Part shown: in pieces, positions 16,127 to 24,472 of the stretch
Layout of the letters: every line of letters begins with the position of its first letter
Position numbering within the stretch: position 1 is the first letter of the stretch
Origin: CAZUNB01 sp964622235
GTDB lineage: Bacteria > Patescibacteriota > Saccharimonadia > Saccharimonadales > JAGPDM01
Assembly: GCA_964622235.1 (NCBI GenBank)
Contig: CAZUNB010000006.1
Span: 1 to 42,804, forward strand
DNA length: 42,804 nucleotides
Direction of reading: 5' to 3'
The notes under the pieces: generated by a model
The model's input: the letters and a program-made list of their open reading frames with translations, nothing else
Databases searched by the model: none
Told to the model about the DNA's origin: nothing
Translations under genes and position numbers: made by a program

Positions 16127-16141
16127 TGTATATAGTATACA
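16127..16141. promoter_or_regulatory. Inverted repeat, candidate operator in divergent promoter
   Basis: TGTATA-TAG-TATACA is a perfect 6-bp inverted repeat with a 3-base spacer. It lies in the 74-base region between the divergent aminotransferase and adenylate-forming genes. It overlaps the minus-strand -10 candidate and ends 2 bases before the plus-strand TATAAT at 16144-16149. A dimeric regulator bound here could control both directions. AT-rich sequence makes chance palindromes common, so this is a candidate only. Confidence 0.4.
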
Positions 16142-16143
16142 AA

Positions 16144-16149
16144 TATAAT
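16144..16149 (+). promoter_or_regulatory. -10 candidate for adenylate-forming/ThiF/kinase operon
   Basis: TATAAT 22 bases before the ATG at 16172. A second AT-rich box TATAAA is at 16165-16170 but lies too close to the ATG to serve it. No Shine-Dalgarno site is visible before the ATG. Confidence 0.4.
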
Positions 16150-16171
16150 TCAATGTTGATAAAATATAAAA

Positions 16172-17734
16172 ATGAATACTGATATCAGAGCAAACGGAGC
16201 AGATCATCTCACCTCTACTAACACTGAGCCTATAGATGTATTGAACGAGTCGATAGGCAAAAATTCAGCTAGAGATATAACCAGGTTTTCAAGTTTAGAC
16301 CCAAACTTGATGATTGAGATAGGTAGAAATAAAAGCCTCAAACTATTCCATGAAGCGTCAGAAAGAGTGCCTGCATATTCGAAGTTTTTGAAAGAACACG
16401 ACATTAACCCAAAAAGTATAAAAAAGTACAGTGATTTTTTGAAAGTTCCCTGGACTGACAAAGAAAACTATTTCAAAAAATATTCATTAAATGATATAGC
16501 TTGGGATGGAAAAATTGAAAAAGCAAATATGATTGCCAGATCTTCTGGATCTAGCGGCAACCCATTTTTTTGGCCGAGTGATAATAGACAAGTAGATGAA
16601 GTTTCATACTTTTATGAAAACGTTTTTCGATCTATGTTTGGCATGCCTAAGAAGAGCACTCTTGTGATTATTGCTTATGGGATGGGTTCTTGGGTAGCAG
16701 GAACAATGTCTTTGTTAGCAGGAGCTAAGATTGCCGAGAAAACAAACACTACATTTATCACACCAGGATATAATCGAAAGGAGGTCGTAGAAATAGTTGA
16801 AAAACTAGGATTTTATTTCGAACAAATTGTTATTTGTGCATATCCTCCACTATTAAAAGAAATAATTGACACTGGACTTGCTATGGAGCTTGACTGGACT
16901 TTGTACAATATCAAGTATATTTTTGGCGCCGAATCGATTAGTGAAGAATTTCGTGATTATATGCACGAGGTCGCCGGTATAAAGAGCAGCTTGATGGGTT
17001 CTATGAACACTATTGGATCTGCCGACGCCATGGTCCTTGGACATGAAACGCCAGTATCAATTGCTGTGAGGCGTTTCTTAGGACAAAATGATAAAGTAAA
17101 GTTATTCAACGACAATAGAATGCCTACCCTTGCTCAGTACTATCCTTGGCAGAAAGACCTATTCATCCAAGAAGATGAGCTTATTCTAACTGTTAATAGT
17201 GGGGTTCCTCTAATTAGGTATAACATACATGATAATGCGAATATATTTCAGTATGATGAGATAAATGAAAAATTGAAAATTGCCGGTACTAGCACTGCAA
17301 AGTTGGTTGAATCGGTCCAGTCATCAAGTGTTAACTATGACTGGAAGCTACCTTTTGTCGCTATTTATGGCAAGAGTACTAATGCCGTAAAGTTTTACGG
17401 AGCTTTCATATACCCAGAAAACATTAAAGCAGCCCTTGAGCTCCCACATAATGCTCGTGTATTAAGTGGAAAATTTTTGATAAAAGTTGGATACGACGAG
17501 AGCCACAACCAAATGATAGAATTAACATTAGAGGCAAATATGAATAGAGATCCACTAGGCATTGATATTACTAAGCTAAAGAATGACATTGTGCAAACAA
17601 TATTAAAATTAAATTCTGAATACGTAGCCGTACATAATGATATTGGCGAAAAATCGGAACCAATAATAAGTATTGTTGAATATGGAAATCCGAATTTTAA
17701 ATACACAATTAAACATAAATATACTAAGGACTAG
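16172..17734 (+). CDS. PaaK-like adenylate-forming enzyme
   Basis: A 520-residue protein of the phenylacetate-CoA-ligase-like branch of the ANL superfamily. The N-terminal half contains IARSSGSSGNPFFWP (phosphate loop, residues about 121-135), IIAYGMGSWVAGTMSLLAGA and FGAESISEEFRDYM, all in PaaK order. GVPLIRYNIHDNANIF matches the conserved P-iRY--gD motif binding the ribose. The C-terminal part has AFIYPENIKAALEL, like the 'g--v-P--ie--l' start of the small domain. It should activate a carboxylic acid as an acyl-AMP, with CoA, an amine or a protein as possible acceptor. Its stop overlaps the next gene's GTG by one base. A 60-residue N-terminal extension before the recognisable fold has no clear match. 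Confidence 0.75.
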   Translation: MNTDIRANGADHLTSTNTEPIDVLNESIGKNSARDITRFSSLDPNLMIEIGRNKSLKLFHEASERVPAYSKFLKEHDINPKSIKKYSDFLKVPWTDKENYFKKYSLNDIAWDGKIEKANMIARSSGSSGNPFFWPSDNRQVDEVSYFYENVFRSMFGMPKKSTLVIIAYGMGSWVAGTMSLLAGAKIAEKTNTTFITPGYNRKEVVEIVEKLGFYFEQIVICAYPPLLKEIIDTGLAMELDWTLYNIKYIFGAESISEEFRDYMHEVAGIKSSLMGSMNTIGSADAMVLGHETPVSIAVRRFLGQNDKVKLFNDNRMPTLAQYYPWQKDLFIQEDELILTVNSGVPLIRYNIHDNANIFQYDEINEKLKIAGTSTAKLVESVQSSSVNYDWKLPFVAIYGKSTNAVKFYGAFIYPENIKAALELPHNARVLSGKFLIKVGYDESHNQMIELTLEANMNRDPLGIDITKLKNDIVQTILKLNSEYVAVHNDIGEKSEPIISIVEYGNPNFKYTIKHKYTKD

Positions 17735-18873
17735 TGATGGATTATTCAAAAGAGCTCCACAAGATAATTAAATTTGATCATGACAATGCTGATAGCCAGC
17801 TTAAGTCATTCATAAAGGATAATAAGATTCAATTCGTAAATAATGATTTGAGTCTTGCAATAAACGAACTATATGATATTTCTTTTCCAGACCAAAAAGA
17901 CCAAAAATACAAAACCCATTGGAAGCATTTCATTAAGCGCTATGAAGGCAATGACTATGGCAACTGGGTCTACTATCCTTGGCTTTCAAGAATTGTTCAC
18001 TTCCCCGAAAAGGATGACTTGAGACGTTTGAGAACCTCACGGAACCGCAATTTGATTACTGAGGACGAGCAGAGAAAACTATATCAGTCAACAGCTCTTG
18101 TAGCCGGTCTTAGTGTCGGAAGTAACGTAGTTGAGGCACTAGTTTCTCAGGGCATTTCAGGGAAAATGATTTTAGCTGATATGGATATTTTGGAGCCCAG
18201 TAATTTAAACCGTATAAGATCACCTTATTGGCATGTTGGTACACACAAAGTTGATGCGATTCGGATGAAAATTGCCGAGATTGATCCATATGTTGAAGTA
18301 GTTGGTCTTAGAGAAGGCATAGATGAGAGCAGTCTCAATCAAGTTATAAATGAGCATAATCCAGACATTTTAATTGACGAAATGGATAGTCTAGCTGAAA
18401 AAATAAAATTAAGAGAGATTGCCAAAGACAAAAAAATTCCTGTTGTTGGAGCCGCAGATAATGGATATAACACACTACTAGATATTGAGAGATATGATGT
18501 TGATGCACAATTATTCAATGGAAGCATACCTGCTGATATATTAGACCAGCTAGTTAATGGAAATTTCAACAGAGAAGAACTAGGACTAATAATTGGTAAG
18601 TATTTCGTTGGAGCAAACAATATTTCTCTTAGGATGTATAAATCCTTAGCTGAAGTTGGAAGAACATTACCAAGCTGGCCGCAACTGGGGGGTACGGCCG
18701 CCCTAGCTGGTACTATCGTTGCGTATGCAGTTATGCAGATTATTTTGGGTAGTAAAATTAAATCAGGCAGATTTATTATTGGTCCGGATCAGCATATTGG
18801 TCCGCTAGGTACCCGTGAAGAAACCCTAGAATTAGAAAGATATAAAAGAATGCTAGAAAATTTTACTAGCTAA
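17734..18873 (+). CDS. ThiF/MoeB/E1-like adenylyltransferase without cysteines
   Basis: A 379-residue E1-like protein. After about 110 N-terminal residues of unknown fold, the Rossmann-type ATP site appears as ALVAGLSVGSNVVEALVSQG, then ILADMDILEPSNLNRI (the D-D-v--sNlnR motif), an HKVDAIRMKIAEIDPYVEV segment, and ILIDEMDSLAEKIKLRE, where the family has its D-d--d motif. E1-like enzymes adenylate the C terminus of a small protein or peptide. This one contains no cysteine at all: there is neither the CxxC zinc site of MoeB/ThiF nor a catalytic Cys for thioester formation, so only adenylation is expected. It lies between an acyl-adenylating enzyme and a histidine kinase. Start is GTG 17734 or ATG 17737. 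Confidence 0.75.
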   Translation: MMDYSKELHKIIKFDHDNADSQLKSFIKDNKIQFVNNDLSLAINELYDISFPDQKDQKYKTHWKHFIKRYEGNDYGNWVYYPWLSRIVHFPEKDDLRRLRTSRNRNLITEDEQRKLYQSTALVAGLSVGSNVVEALVSQGISGKMILADMDILEPSNLNRIRSPYWHVGTHKVDAIRMKIAEIDPYVEVVGLREGIDESSLNQVINEHNPDILIDEMDSLAEKIKLREIAKDKKIPVVGAADNGYNTLLDIERYDVDAQLFNGSIPADILDQLVNGNFNREELGLIIGKYFVGANNISLRMYKSLAEVGRTLPSWPQLGGTAALAGTIVAYAVMQIILGSKIKSGRFIIGPDQHIGPLGTREETLELERYKRMLENFTS

Positions 18874-18874
18874 T

Positions 18875-21040
18875 ATGAGAATTTTTCTTTACATAACAAT
18901 AATATCTGCACTTACACAGTTTGTCATTGCCTTGTTCGTGTTAATTCAGAATAAAAAGAATGCTACAAACATAATCTTTAGCCTGCTTTCTTTATTTTTA
19001 ATAATCTGGGTTCTGTTAACATTTTATTTTAATATAAATCCAAGAACAGAAGGTGGAATACTGATTGTCCGATTGACTATGGCAACTGTCGTAATCCAGA
19101 ACACTCTCTTCTTTTTTTTTGGAAAAGTATTTCCTAGGAGCAAGATAAATTTTTCAATTAGTAATTGTATATTTCTGTTATTCAGTGCAGTTACTTTTTC
19201 GGCCGCGCTATCACCTTTTTTATTTATAGGATTAGAGCTAACGTCTATTTCAGCAAGTCCGATACCCGGACCCGCTATGCCTGTATTTTTAATCCATGCT
19301 ATTGTGGCCATTTCTGGAGGTTTCAAGGCTTTAGGTAAAAAGGATGTAGCCTTCAATAAATCACATCGTGCTCAAATAAAATTTATAAAGCTTGCTGCAA
19401 TAGTACTTTGGGTAGTCGTCCCTATAACTAACTTAATTTTTACGCTAGTCTTTAAGACCCTACTATTTACTTTATTCAGTCCTATTTACTCACTAGCTTT
19501 TTCTTCAGTGATTGCTTATGCAATTGTTAAACAAAAATTATTTGATATTCGCTTAATTGTTGCTAGATCAGTGGTGTATGGTTTAGTTTTATTAACTTTG
19601 AGTCTTATGTACTCAACAATTATTTTTGGGCTATCGCTTCTTTTTTATGGTAATGCCACTACGCAACCAACAACTCAGCAACTATCAAACATTGCGTTAG
19701 CGGTTTTCTTGGCTTTTACCTTCCAGTACTTAAAGCGTTTCTTTGATAAGCTAACAAGCAGAGTTTTTTTTCGGGACCTGTATAGTTCCGAAGAGTTTTT
19801 GAGTGCACTTGGAAAAGAATTATCCGAACGAAGAGATTTAACTGCCCTACTACAAAATAGTCTGGTTTTAGTTTCAAGTACATTAAAAGCCAATCGGGCA
19901 AGTTTGATTGTGCTCGACAAAGACCAGACTAGAATATTGAAGACTAGTAGTGTGAACTCAAAAGGCAAATCTCTTCCTACTTTTGATATGCTTAATAAGT
20001 TTAATAACGATCTACTGAGTTCTCATGATGAAATAAGATCCGATTCTTTGAAGTACAAACAGATGGAGAAGTATGATTTAGACATTATACTTCGACTCGG
20101 GGAGAAAGAGAATGTAACAGGCTATTTATTGCTTGACGTGAAGAGTGGTGGCAATTCATATACAGCGCAAGACTTGCAAGTATTAGAAATTGCCTCGAAA
20201 CAACTTGCTGTGGCAATTCAGAATGCTCGTTATGTCAGCCAGATTGCAGAATTCAACAAAACTTTGCAAGGTGAGATTAAGCGCGCTACTTCAAAGCTCG
20301 AGAAGTCGAATGAGAAGTTACGACATCTCGATGAAGCCAAAGATGAGTTCGTTAGCATGGCAAGTCATCAGCTGCGAACGCCTTTAACTACGATTAAAGG
20401 ATATTTGTCGATGCTGTTAGAAGGGGATGCTGGTGAAATTACAAAATTGCAACAAAAATTTGTCAGCGAAGCATTTACATCTACACAACGGATGGTTTAT
20501 CTGATATCCGATCTATTAAATGTTAGCAGGATATCGACTGGTAAATTTGTTCTCAATGAAACTACTGTTGATTTTGCAAAAATAGTTGAGGGAGAGATTG
20601 CCCAAATGAGACGAACAGCAAAAACAAAAAACATTAAGCTAGAGTACAAAAAGCCGAATAATTTACCACAATTGACACTAGATAAGACCAAAGTCTCACA
20701 AGTAGTCATGAACTTTATTGATAACGCGCTTTTTTATACTCCAAAGAATGGAAAGATAACCGTCGAGTTATCAGAGACCAACAACTATATTGAGCTAACT
20801 GTAACAGACAATGGAATTGGTGTGCCAAAGTTCGAGCAACACCAGCTATTTACTAAATTCTTTCGTGCTGAAAATGCCCGAGAAGCTCGACCAGATGGAA
20901 CAGGGTTAGGGCTTTACATGGCTAAAAAAGTTATTATTGCTCAAGGTGGAAGTATTATTCTTGAGAGCGAAGAAGGTAAGGGTAGTACATTTGGTTTTCG
21001 TTTTCTGAAAAGCAAAATTATCGCCAGTAAAAATACTTGA
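18875..21040 (+). CDS. Membrane histidine kinase with multi-TM sensor and GAF-like domain
   Basis: A 721-residue sensor kinase. Residues 1 to about 290 form eight or nine hydrophobic segments, resembling the N-terminal 7TM histidine-kinase sensor region that binds small hydrophobic ligands. Residues about 305-455 look like a GAF domain, followed by a coiled coil. The dimerisation/phosphoacceptor helix carries the His in SMASHQLRTPLTT (about residue 498). The ATPase part has NFIDNALFYTP (N box), DNGIGVP (G1), FTKFFRAENA (F box) and GTGLGLYMAKK (G2), so it should be active. It begins 2 bases after the ThiF-like gene and is in the same operon. The receiver-only regulator at 14576-14950 is the nearest possible partner. 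Confidence 0.88.
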   Translation: MRIFLYITIISALTQFVIALFVLIQNKKNATNIIFSLLSLFLIIWVLLTFYFNINPRTEGGILIVRLTMATVVIQNTLFFFFGKVFPRSKINFSISNCIFLLFSAVTFSAALSPFLFIGLELTSISASPIPGPAMPVFLIHAIVAISGGFKALGKKDVAFNKSHRAQIKFIKLAAIVLWVVVPITNLIFTLVFKTLLFTLFSPIYSLAFSSVIAYAIVKQKLFDIRLIVARSVVYGLVLLTLSLMYSTIIFGLSLLFYGNATTQPTTQQLSNIALAVFLAFTFQYLKRFFDKLTSRVFFRDLYSSEEFLSALGKELSERRDLTALLQNSLVLVSSTLKANRASLIVLDKDQTRILKTSSVNSKGKSLPTFDMLNKFNNDLLSSHDEIRSDSLKYKQMEKYDLDIILRLGEKENVTGYLLLDVKSGGNSYTAQDLQVLEIASKQLAVAIQNARYVSQIAEFNKTLQGEIKRATSKLEKSNEKLRHLDEAKDEFVSMASHQLRTPLTTIKGYLSMLLEGDAGEITKLQQKFVSEAFTSTQRMVYLISDLLNVSRISTGKFVLNETTVDFAKIVEGEIAQMRRTAKTKNIKLEYKKPNNLPQLTLDKTKVSQVVMNFIDNALFYTPKNGKITVELSETNNYIELTVTDNGIGVPKFEQHQLFTKFFRAENAREARPDGTGLGLYMAKKVIIAQGGSIILESEEGKGSTFGFRFLKSKIIASKNT

Positions 21041-21073
21041 TTCGTTAATTCAGAACTAATATTCAGTCCAAGG

Positions 21074-21271
21074 TTATTCTCGAATGTTGCGGAACAACCA
21101 ACTGGCACCAAGTCCAGATACGAGTAAACTAAAGACAGTGATCCCTGACCAGCTGACTGGCTCATCGCTAATAGCTCTAGATACAAAGAAACTAATAATG
21201 ACTAAGAGGACAAACATGACTCCACCAATTATTGCCATCCGTGCTGCTTTACTTCCGAGATCTAATTTCAT
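21074..21271 (-). CDS. Small two-helix membrane protein, unknown
   Basis: A 65-residue protein with two hydrophobic segments: MAIIGGVMFVLLVIISFFVS (residues about 12-31) and ITVFSLLVSGLGASWLF (residues about 44-60). The N terminus is short and basic (MKLDLGSKAAR). It is convergent with the histidine kinase gene. A TATTAT box lies about 9 bases before the ATG on the minus strand. I do not recognise a family. The hydrophobic pattern and clear start make a real gene more likely than a shadow, as no coding sequence overlaps it. Confidence 0.55.
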   Translation of the reverse strand: MKLDLGSKAARMAIIGGVMFVLLVIISFFVSRAISDEPVSWSGITVFSLLVSGLGASWLFRNIRE

Positions 21272-21403
21272 AATTCAATAATACTCATTTTCCACTCACG
21301 AGTAAACCCTAATGCTTTCCAGCAAATATGGACAACACAGAGCTCAATTTTTTTTATAAGACCACTTATGGCTGCGCGCAGTAGAAAATATTCAAAAATA
21401 GTC

Positions 21404-21409
21404 TATAAT
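21404..21409 (+). promoter_or_regulatory. -10 box of tRNA-Pro
   Basis: TATAAT 13 bases before the 5' end of tRNA-Pro. The rest of the 21272-21422 interval shows nothing else I can support. Confidence 0.6.
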
Positions 21410-21422
21410 GTATGAAGTGTTT

Positions 21423-21492
21423 CGGGGATTGGCGCAGTTGGCTAGCGCGCGCGGTTTGGGACCGTGAGGTCGCAGNNNNNNNNNNCCGACCA
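21423..21492 (+). tRNA. tRNA-Pro (anticodon TGG), interrupted by an assembly gap
   Basis: The 5' acceptor strand CGGGGAT, a D arm with GCGCAG...TAGCGC, and an anticodon stem CGCGG/CCGTG with loop TTTGGGA giving anticodon TGG are all clear. The T arm is lost in the N run at 21476-21485. After the gap CCG-A-CCA pairs with the first three acceptor bases and supplies the CCA end. A complete T arm and acceptor strand need about 17 bases where 10 N are written, so the real gap is longer than shown. Confidence 0.9.
21476..21485. other. Assembly gap (10 N) inside tRNA-Pro
   Basis: Ten N. By counting the T loop, T stem and acceptor bases a normal tRNA needs, about 17 bases are missing; the 10 N is a placeholder. 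Confidence 0.85.
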
Positions 21493-21500
21493 AGCTAAAT

Positions 21501-21525
21501 GCCCACCATGTCGGTGGGCTTTTTG
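21501..21525 (+). terminator. Rho-independent terminator after tRNA-Pro
   Basis: GCCCACC-atgtc-GGTGGGC, a 7-bp GC-rich stem with a 5-base loop, followed by TTTTTG. It begins 9 bases after the CCA end of tRNA-Pro. Confidence 0.85.
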
Positions 21526-21657
21526 TTTGGTGGGTATGAGACCAAAGAATCGCAATTGGACTATCTCGAATCTAGTTCAGATAATTATCATATCTTTGAT
21601 TTTAAAATTATCAATACTTCTTGGAAGTATTTGCTGTTTTGTTGAGAACCCAGCAAT

Positions 21658-21690
21658 AGAAAAAGCACCATGCTAAATGGTGCTTTTTCT
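21658..21690 (-). terminator. Terminator hairpin after tRNA-Glu, readable both ways
   Basis: A perfect 12-bp inverted repeat (AGAAAAAGCACC / GGTGCTTTTTCT) with a 9-base loop. On the minus strand it starts 2 bases after the tRNA-Glu CCA and ends in a T run, as expected of its terminator. The A run opposite the T run makes it work for the plus strand too. Confidence 0.8.
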
Positions 21691-21691
21691 A

Positions 21692-21766
21692 TGGTGATCC
21701 CAAGGGGAGTCGAACCCCTGTTTTCAGGATGAAAACCTGATGTCCTAACCACTAGACGATGGGACC
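21692..21766 (-). tRNA. tRNA-Glu (anticodon TTC)
   Basis: On the minus strand this 75-base element folds into a full cloverleaf: acceptor GGTCCCA/TGGGATC with one G-U pair, D arm TCTAGTGGTTAGGA, anticodon stem TCAGG/CCTGA with loop TTTTCAT giving anticodon TTC, T arm AGGGGTTCGACTCCCCT, and an encoded CCA. Confidence 0.95.
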
Positions 21767-21813
21767 TTGTGCATTACAGATTACAATGCGCACTTAATAG
21801 TAGCAAAAAATGT

Positions 21814-21819
21814 TATAAA
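21814..21819 (+). promoter_or_regulatory. Extended -10 box of the glycolytic operon
   Basis: TATAAA preceded by TGT, 39 bases before the pyk ATG. Unlike most genes here, pyk would then have a leader of about 30 bases, which contains a small hairpin (AGACG-tttac-CGTCT, 21825-21839). Confidence 0.45.
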
Positions 21820-21858
21820 ATCCTAGACGTTTACCGTCTTTGCACGTAAGCTAGATGT

Positions 21859-23271
21859 ATGAAGAGCTCACAAATCAAAAACTTCAAACGGACAAAGATG
21901 ATTGCAACTATTGGCCCATCAACTAATAGCTTCGAACAAGTCAAAGAACTTATTGAGAGTGGTGTTAATGGCTTCCGCTTCAACTTTTCACATGCGCAAT
22001 ACGAAGATACTGCTCGGCAAATAGAGTGGGTGCGCAAGGCAAGTGTTGAACTTGCTAAGCCTGTTTCGGTGATAGCAGATACACATGGACCACAATTTCA
22101 GATTGGAATTCTTAAAAAACCAAGAACGGTTGAGAAGGACGAAGAACTAATACTTGAGTTTGAAGGTACAGAGAGCGAACACGTCGTACCAACCCTGCAT
22201 GATTTGAGTAGCAAGGTGAAAACTGGTGAGCGGTTGATGATTAGTGATGGTCGTATTCGCTCTGTAATCACAAAAGTCGAAACGAAAAAAGTCACTATCA
22301 AGCTTGATAATTCTGGAGTCCTAACGACTAGAAAAGGCATCAACGTCCCTGACACAGATATGAAAGGCGACATCATCACTGAGAAGGACCGCAGGGATAT
22401 CCGCTTTGCGGTTGAACACGGCGCTGATTATGTGGCACTCAGTTTTGTGCAAACCGGCGATGATGTTTTACGACTACGTCATTTTCTCGATGATTTAGAT
22501 CCTGAAGTAAAGATAATTGCTAAGGTTGAGACTAAGAGTGCGGCTGAAAATCTTTCAGGTATTGTTCGGGCATCAGACGGCGTTATGGTAGCAAGGGGAG
22601 ATTTGGCGGTTGAGACTGAGCCAGAGAGCGTGCCTATTACCCAGCGAAAAATTATCGGACTTTGTCTAAAGTATGGGAAAATCAGTATTGTGGCAACACA
22701 GATGCTTGGTAGCATGACTAATAATCCAGAGCCAACCCGGGCTGAGGTTAGTGACGTAGCAACAGCTGTCATAGTTGGCGCTGACTGCGTTATGCTGAGT
22801 GATGAAACAGCTAGTGGTGAGTATCCAATCGAGTCAGTATTGTTTATGAAGCGTATTATTCTCTACACTGAAGAAAATTCACCACTTCGAGGAGTTTTCG
22901 ATGATAATGAAAACCATTCGATTCAATCAGGAATTAGTGCTGCGGTCATGGCTTTGGCGCGACAAGTTAATGCTGTGGCTATTGTGACCGAAACAGCAAG
23001 TGGTAATACCGCTCGCAGTATTGCTACGCTTCGGCCAAATGTACCAATTATTATGGTGACATCTCGCCCAATGGTGGCACAGCAGCTAGCACTCGTATAT
23101 GGGGGTAAAACATTCTTACGCGAAATTGACAGTGAGTCAGGTGAAAAAATCACTGCATGGTTGCGAAAATACAAAATCCTGAACAAAAATGATATTGTTG
23201 TTATCACTAGCGGTATGTACCCAGGTCAAGTTGGCAGTACTGACACTATTAAAGTAAGGAGAATTTTGTAG
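21859..23271 (+). CDS. pyk: Pyruvate kinase
   Basis: A 470-residue pyruvate kinase, which converts phosphoenolpyruvate and ADP to pyruvate and ATP. It starts with MIATIGPSTNSFEQVKEL (the usual TkIvaTiGPas strand) and has FRFNFSHA, the catalytic-Lys/metal region VMVARGDLAVETEPESVP, the VATQMLGSM...PTRAEVSDVATAV block and DCVMLSDETASGEYP. The C-terminal effector domain is present, so length and layout match bacterial PykF. It is the first gene of a lower-glycolysis operon and shares one base with the pgk GTG start. Confidence 0.96.
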   Translation: MKSSQIKNFKRTKMIATIGPSTNSFEQVKELIESGVNGFRFNFSHAQYEDTARQIEWVRKASVELAKPVSVIADTHGPQFQIGILKKPRTVEKDEELILEFEGTESEHVVPTLHDLSSKVKTGERLMISDGRIRSVITKVETKKVTIKLDNSGVLTTRKGINVPDTDMKGDIITEKDRRDIRFAVEHGADYVALSFVQTGDDVLRLRHFLDDLDPEVKIIAKVETKSAAENLSGIVRASDGVMVARGDLAVETEPESVPITQRKIIGLCLKYGKISIVATQMLGSMTNNPEPTRAEVSDVATAVIVGADCVMLSDETASGEYPIESVLFMKRIILYTEENSPLRGVFDDNENHSIQSGISAAVMALARQVNAVAIVTETASGNTARSIATLRPNVPIIMVTSRPMVAQQLALVYGGKTFLREIDSESGEKITAWLRKYKILNKNDIVVITSGMYPGQVGSTDTIKVRRIL

Positions 23272-24461
23272 TGAGCTTTAATAAGAAGACGGTACGTGAT
23301 ATTAACGTGAGCGGAAAAAGAGTCATTGTTAGAGTCGATTGGAATGTACCCGGCGATGAATCTGGCGCAGTAACTGATGACTTTCGAATTACCATGAGCA
23401 AGCCGACGATTGAGGTTTTAGTTTCCGGCGGAGCAAGTAAAATAATCCTGTTAAGTCACCGTGGCAGACCAAAATCCGGTTATTCAGCTAAGTTGAGTAT
23501 GGAAAAAGTCGCACAAAAGGCTGGTGAAGTTTTAAATCAATCAGTAGAATTTATCGCTGGCAAGTTCGATGAAACTATGAAAGATAGGATTGAGCGAGTA
23601 GGTACAAAAATCGTTCTACTTGAAAATACGCGATTTGATGATCGCGAAAAAGCTAATAGCCTTGAGCTGGCTAAACTGTTTGCTGGTTGTGGTGATATAT
23701 TTGTTGTTGATGGCTTTGCAGTAGCACACCGAAGTGATGCTTCGATAACTGGTATTGCTAAGTTCTTGCCGAGCGTAGCTGGCCTTCTACTTGAAAACGA
23801 AGTTAGTGCGCTTCAAGCAGCAATCGATCATCCGCAACAGCCGGTATTAGCAATCACTGGTGGATCAAAATTAGAAACAAAGCTGCCATTATTGGAAAAA
23901 TTTATGAAATTAGCAGATCAAATTGTCGTAGCTGGCGTGATGGCAAATACGTTGTTAGTGGCGCAGGGCTATAACATCGGAGAAAGTGTCTACGACAAAG
24001 ACGAAATACCAAAAGCCAAAGAAATGTTGGATCTCGCAAAAGCTAGTAATGTTTCACTCGTCTTACCTAGCAGGCAAGTTGCAGTTGGAAAAAGTCTAGC
24101 TGATAAAAAACGTCGCGATGTTAGTTTGAAAGATGTCGAGGAAGATGATTTGATATTGGATTTTGGAGATGAAAGTATTGTTGAAGTCTTGGAGCTAATT
24201 TCACAAGCTAGAACAATAATTTGGAATGGTCCACTAGGTTATTATGAAAACCCAGTTTTTGCTAAAGGCTCGCAAATGGTTGCAAAAGCAATTGCGGCTT
24301 CCGATGCTCGTTCGGTTGTTGGTGGCGGCGATACCGCTGATATCGTTAATTCACTTAGGCTTGCTGACAATTTCACACACGTATCAACGGGCGGTGGCGC
24401 CAGCCTTGAGCTACTCGCTGGACATAAACTTCCTGCAGTTGAAGTGCTCGAGGATAAGTAA
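23271..24461 (+). CDS. pgk: Phosphoglycerate kinase
   Basis: A 396-residue PGK, which makes ATP from 1,3-bisphosphoglycerate. Landmarks: VIVRVDWNVPGDESG, LLSHRGRPKSGY, LLENTRFDDREKAN, GFAVAHRSDASITGIA, TGGSKLETKLPLLEKF, WNGPLGYYENPVFAKGS, GGGDTADIVN and HVSTGGGASLELLAG. The start is GTG at 23271 within the TAG-TG overlap with pyk; it places the protein start at the normal position before the first strand. Some positions are divergent from common bacterial PGKs (for example DWNVPG for DFNVPL), but all active-site blocks are intact. Confidence 0.96.
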   Translation: MSFNKKTVRDINVSGKRVIVRVDWNVPGDESGAVTDDFRITMSKPTIEVLVSGGASKIILLSHRGRPKSGYSAKLSMEKVAQKAGEVLNQSVEFIAGKFDETMKDRIERVGTKIVLLENTRFDDREKANSLELAKLFAGCGDIFVVDGFAVAHRSDASITGIAKFLPSVAGLLLENEVSALQAAIDHPQQPVLAITGGSKLETKLPLLEKFMKLADQIVVAGVMANTLLVAQGYNIGESVYDKDEIPKAKEMLDLAKASNVSLVLPSRQVAVGKSLADKKRRDVSLKDVEEDDLILDFGDESIVEVLELISQARTIIWNGPLGYYENPVFAKGSQMVAKAIAASDARSVVGGGDTADIVNSLRLADNFTHVSTGGGASLELLAGHKLPAVEVLEDK

Positions 24462-24472
24462 GCTAGTATCTC

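Noticed and set aside
21464..21676. ORF across the tRNA-Pro gap, and the inner frame 21536-21676 (46 residues, one hydrophobic stretch)
   Set aside because: It runs through tRNA, N run and terminator; the inner frame ends inside the second terminator hairpin and has no promoter of its own. The hydrophobic stretch is explained by AT-rich sequence.
21825..21839. Riboswitch or attenuator in the pyk leader
   Set aside because: Only a 5-bp hairpin is visible and no T run follows; there is no recognised aptamer fold.
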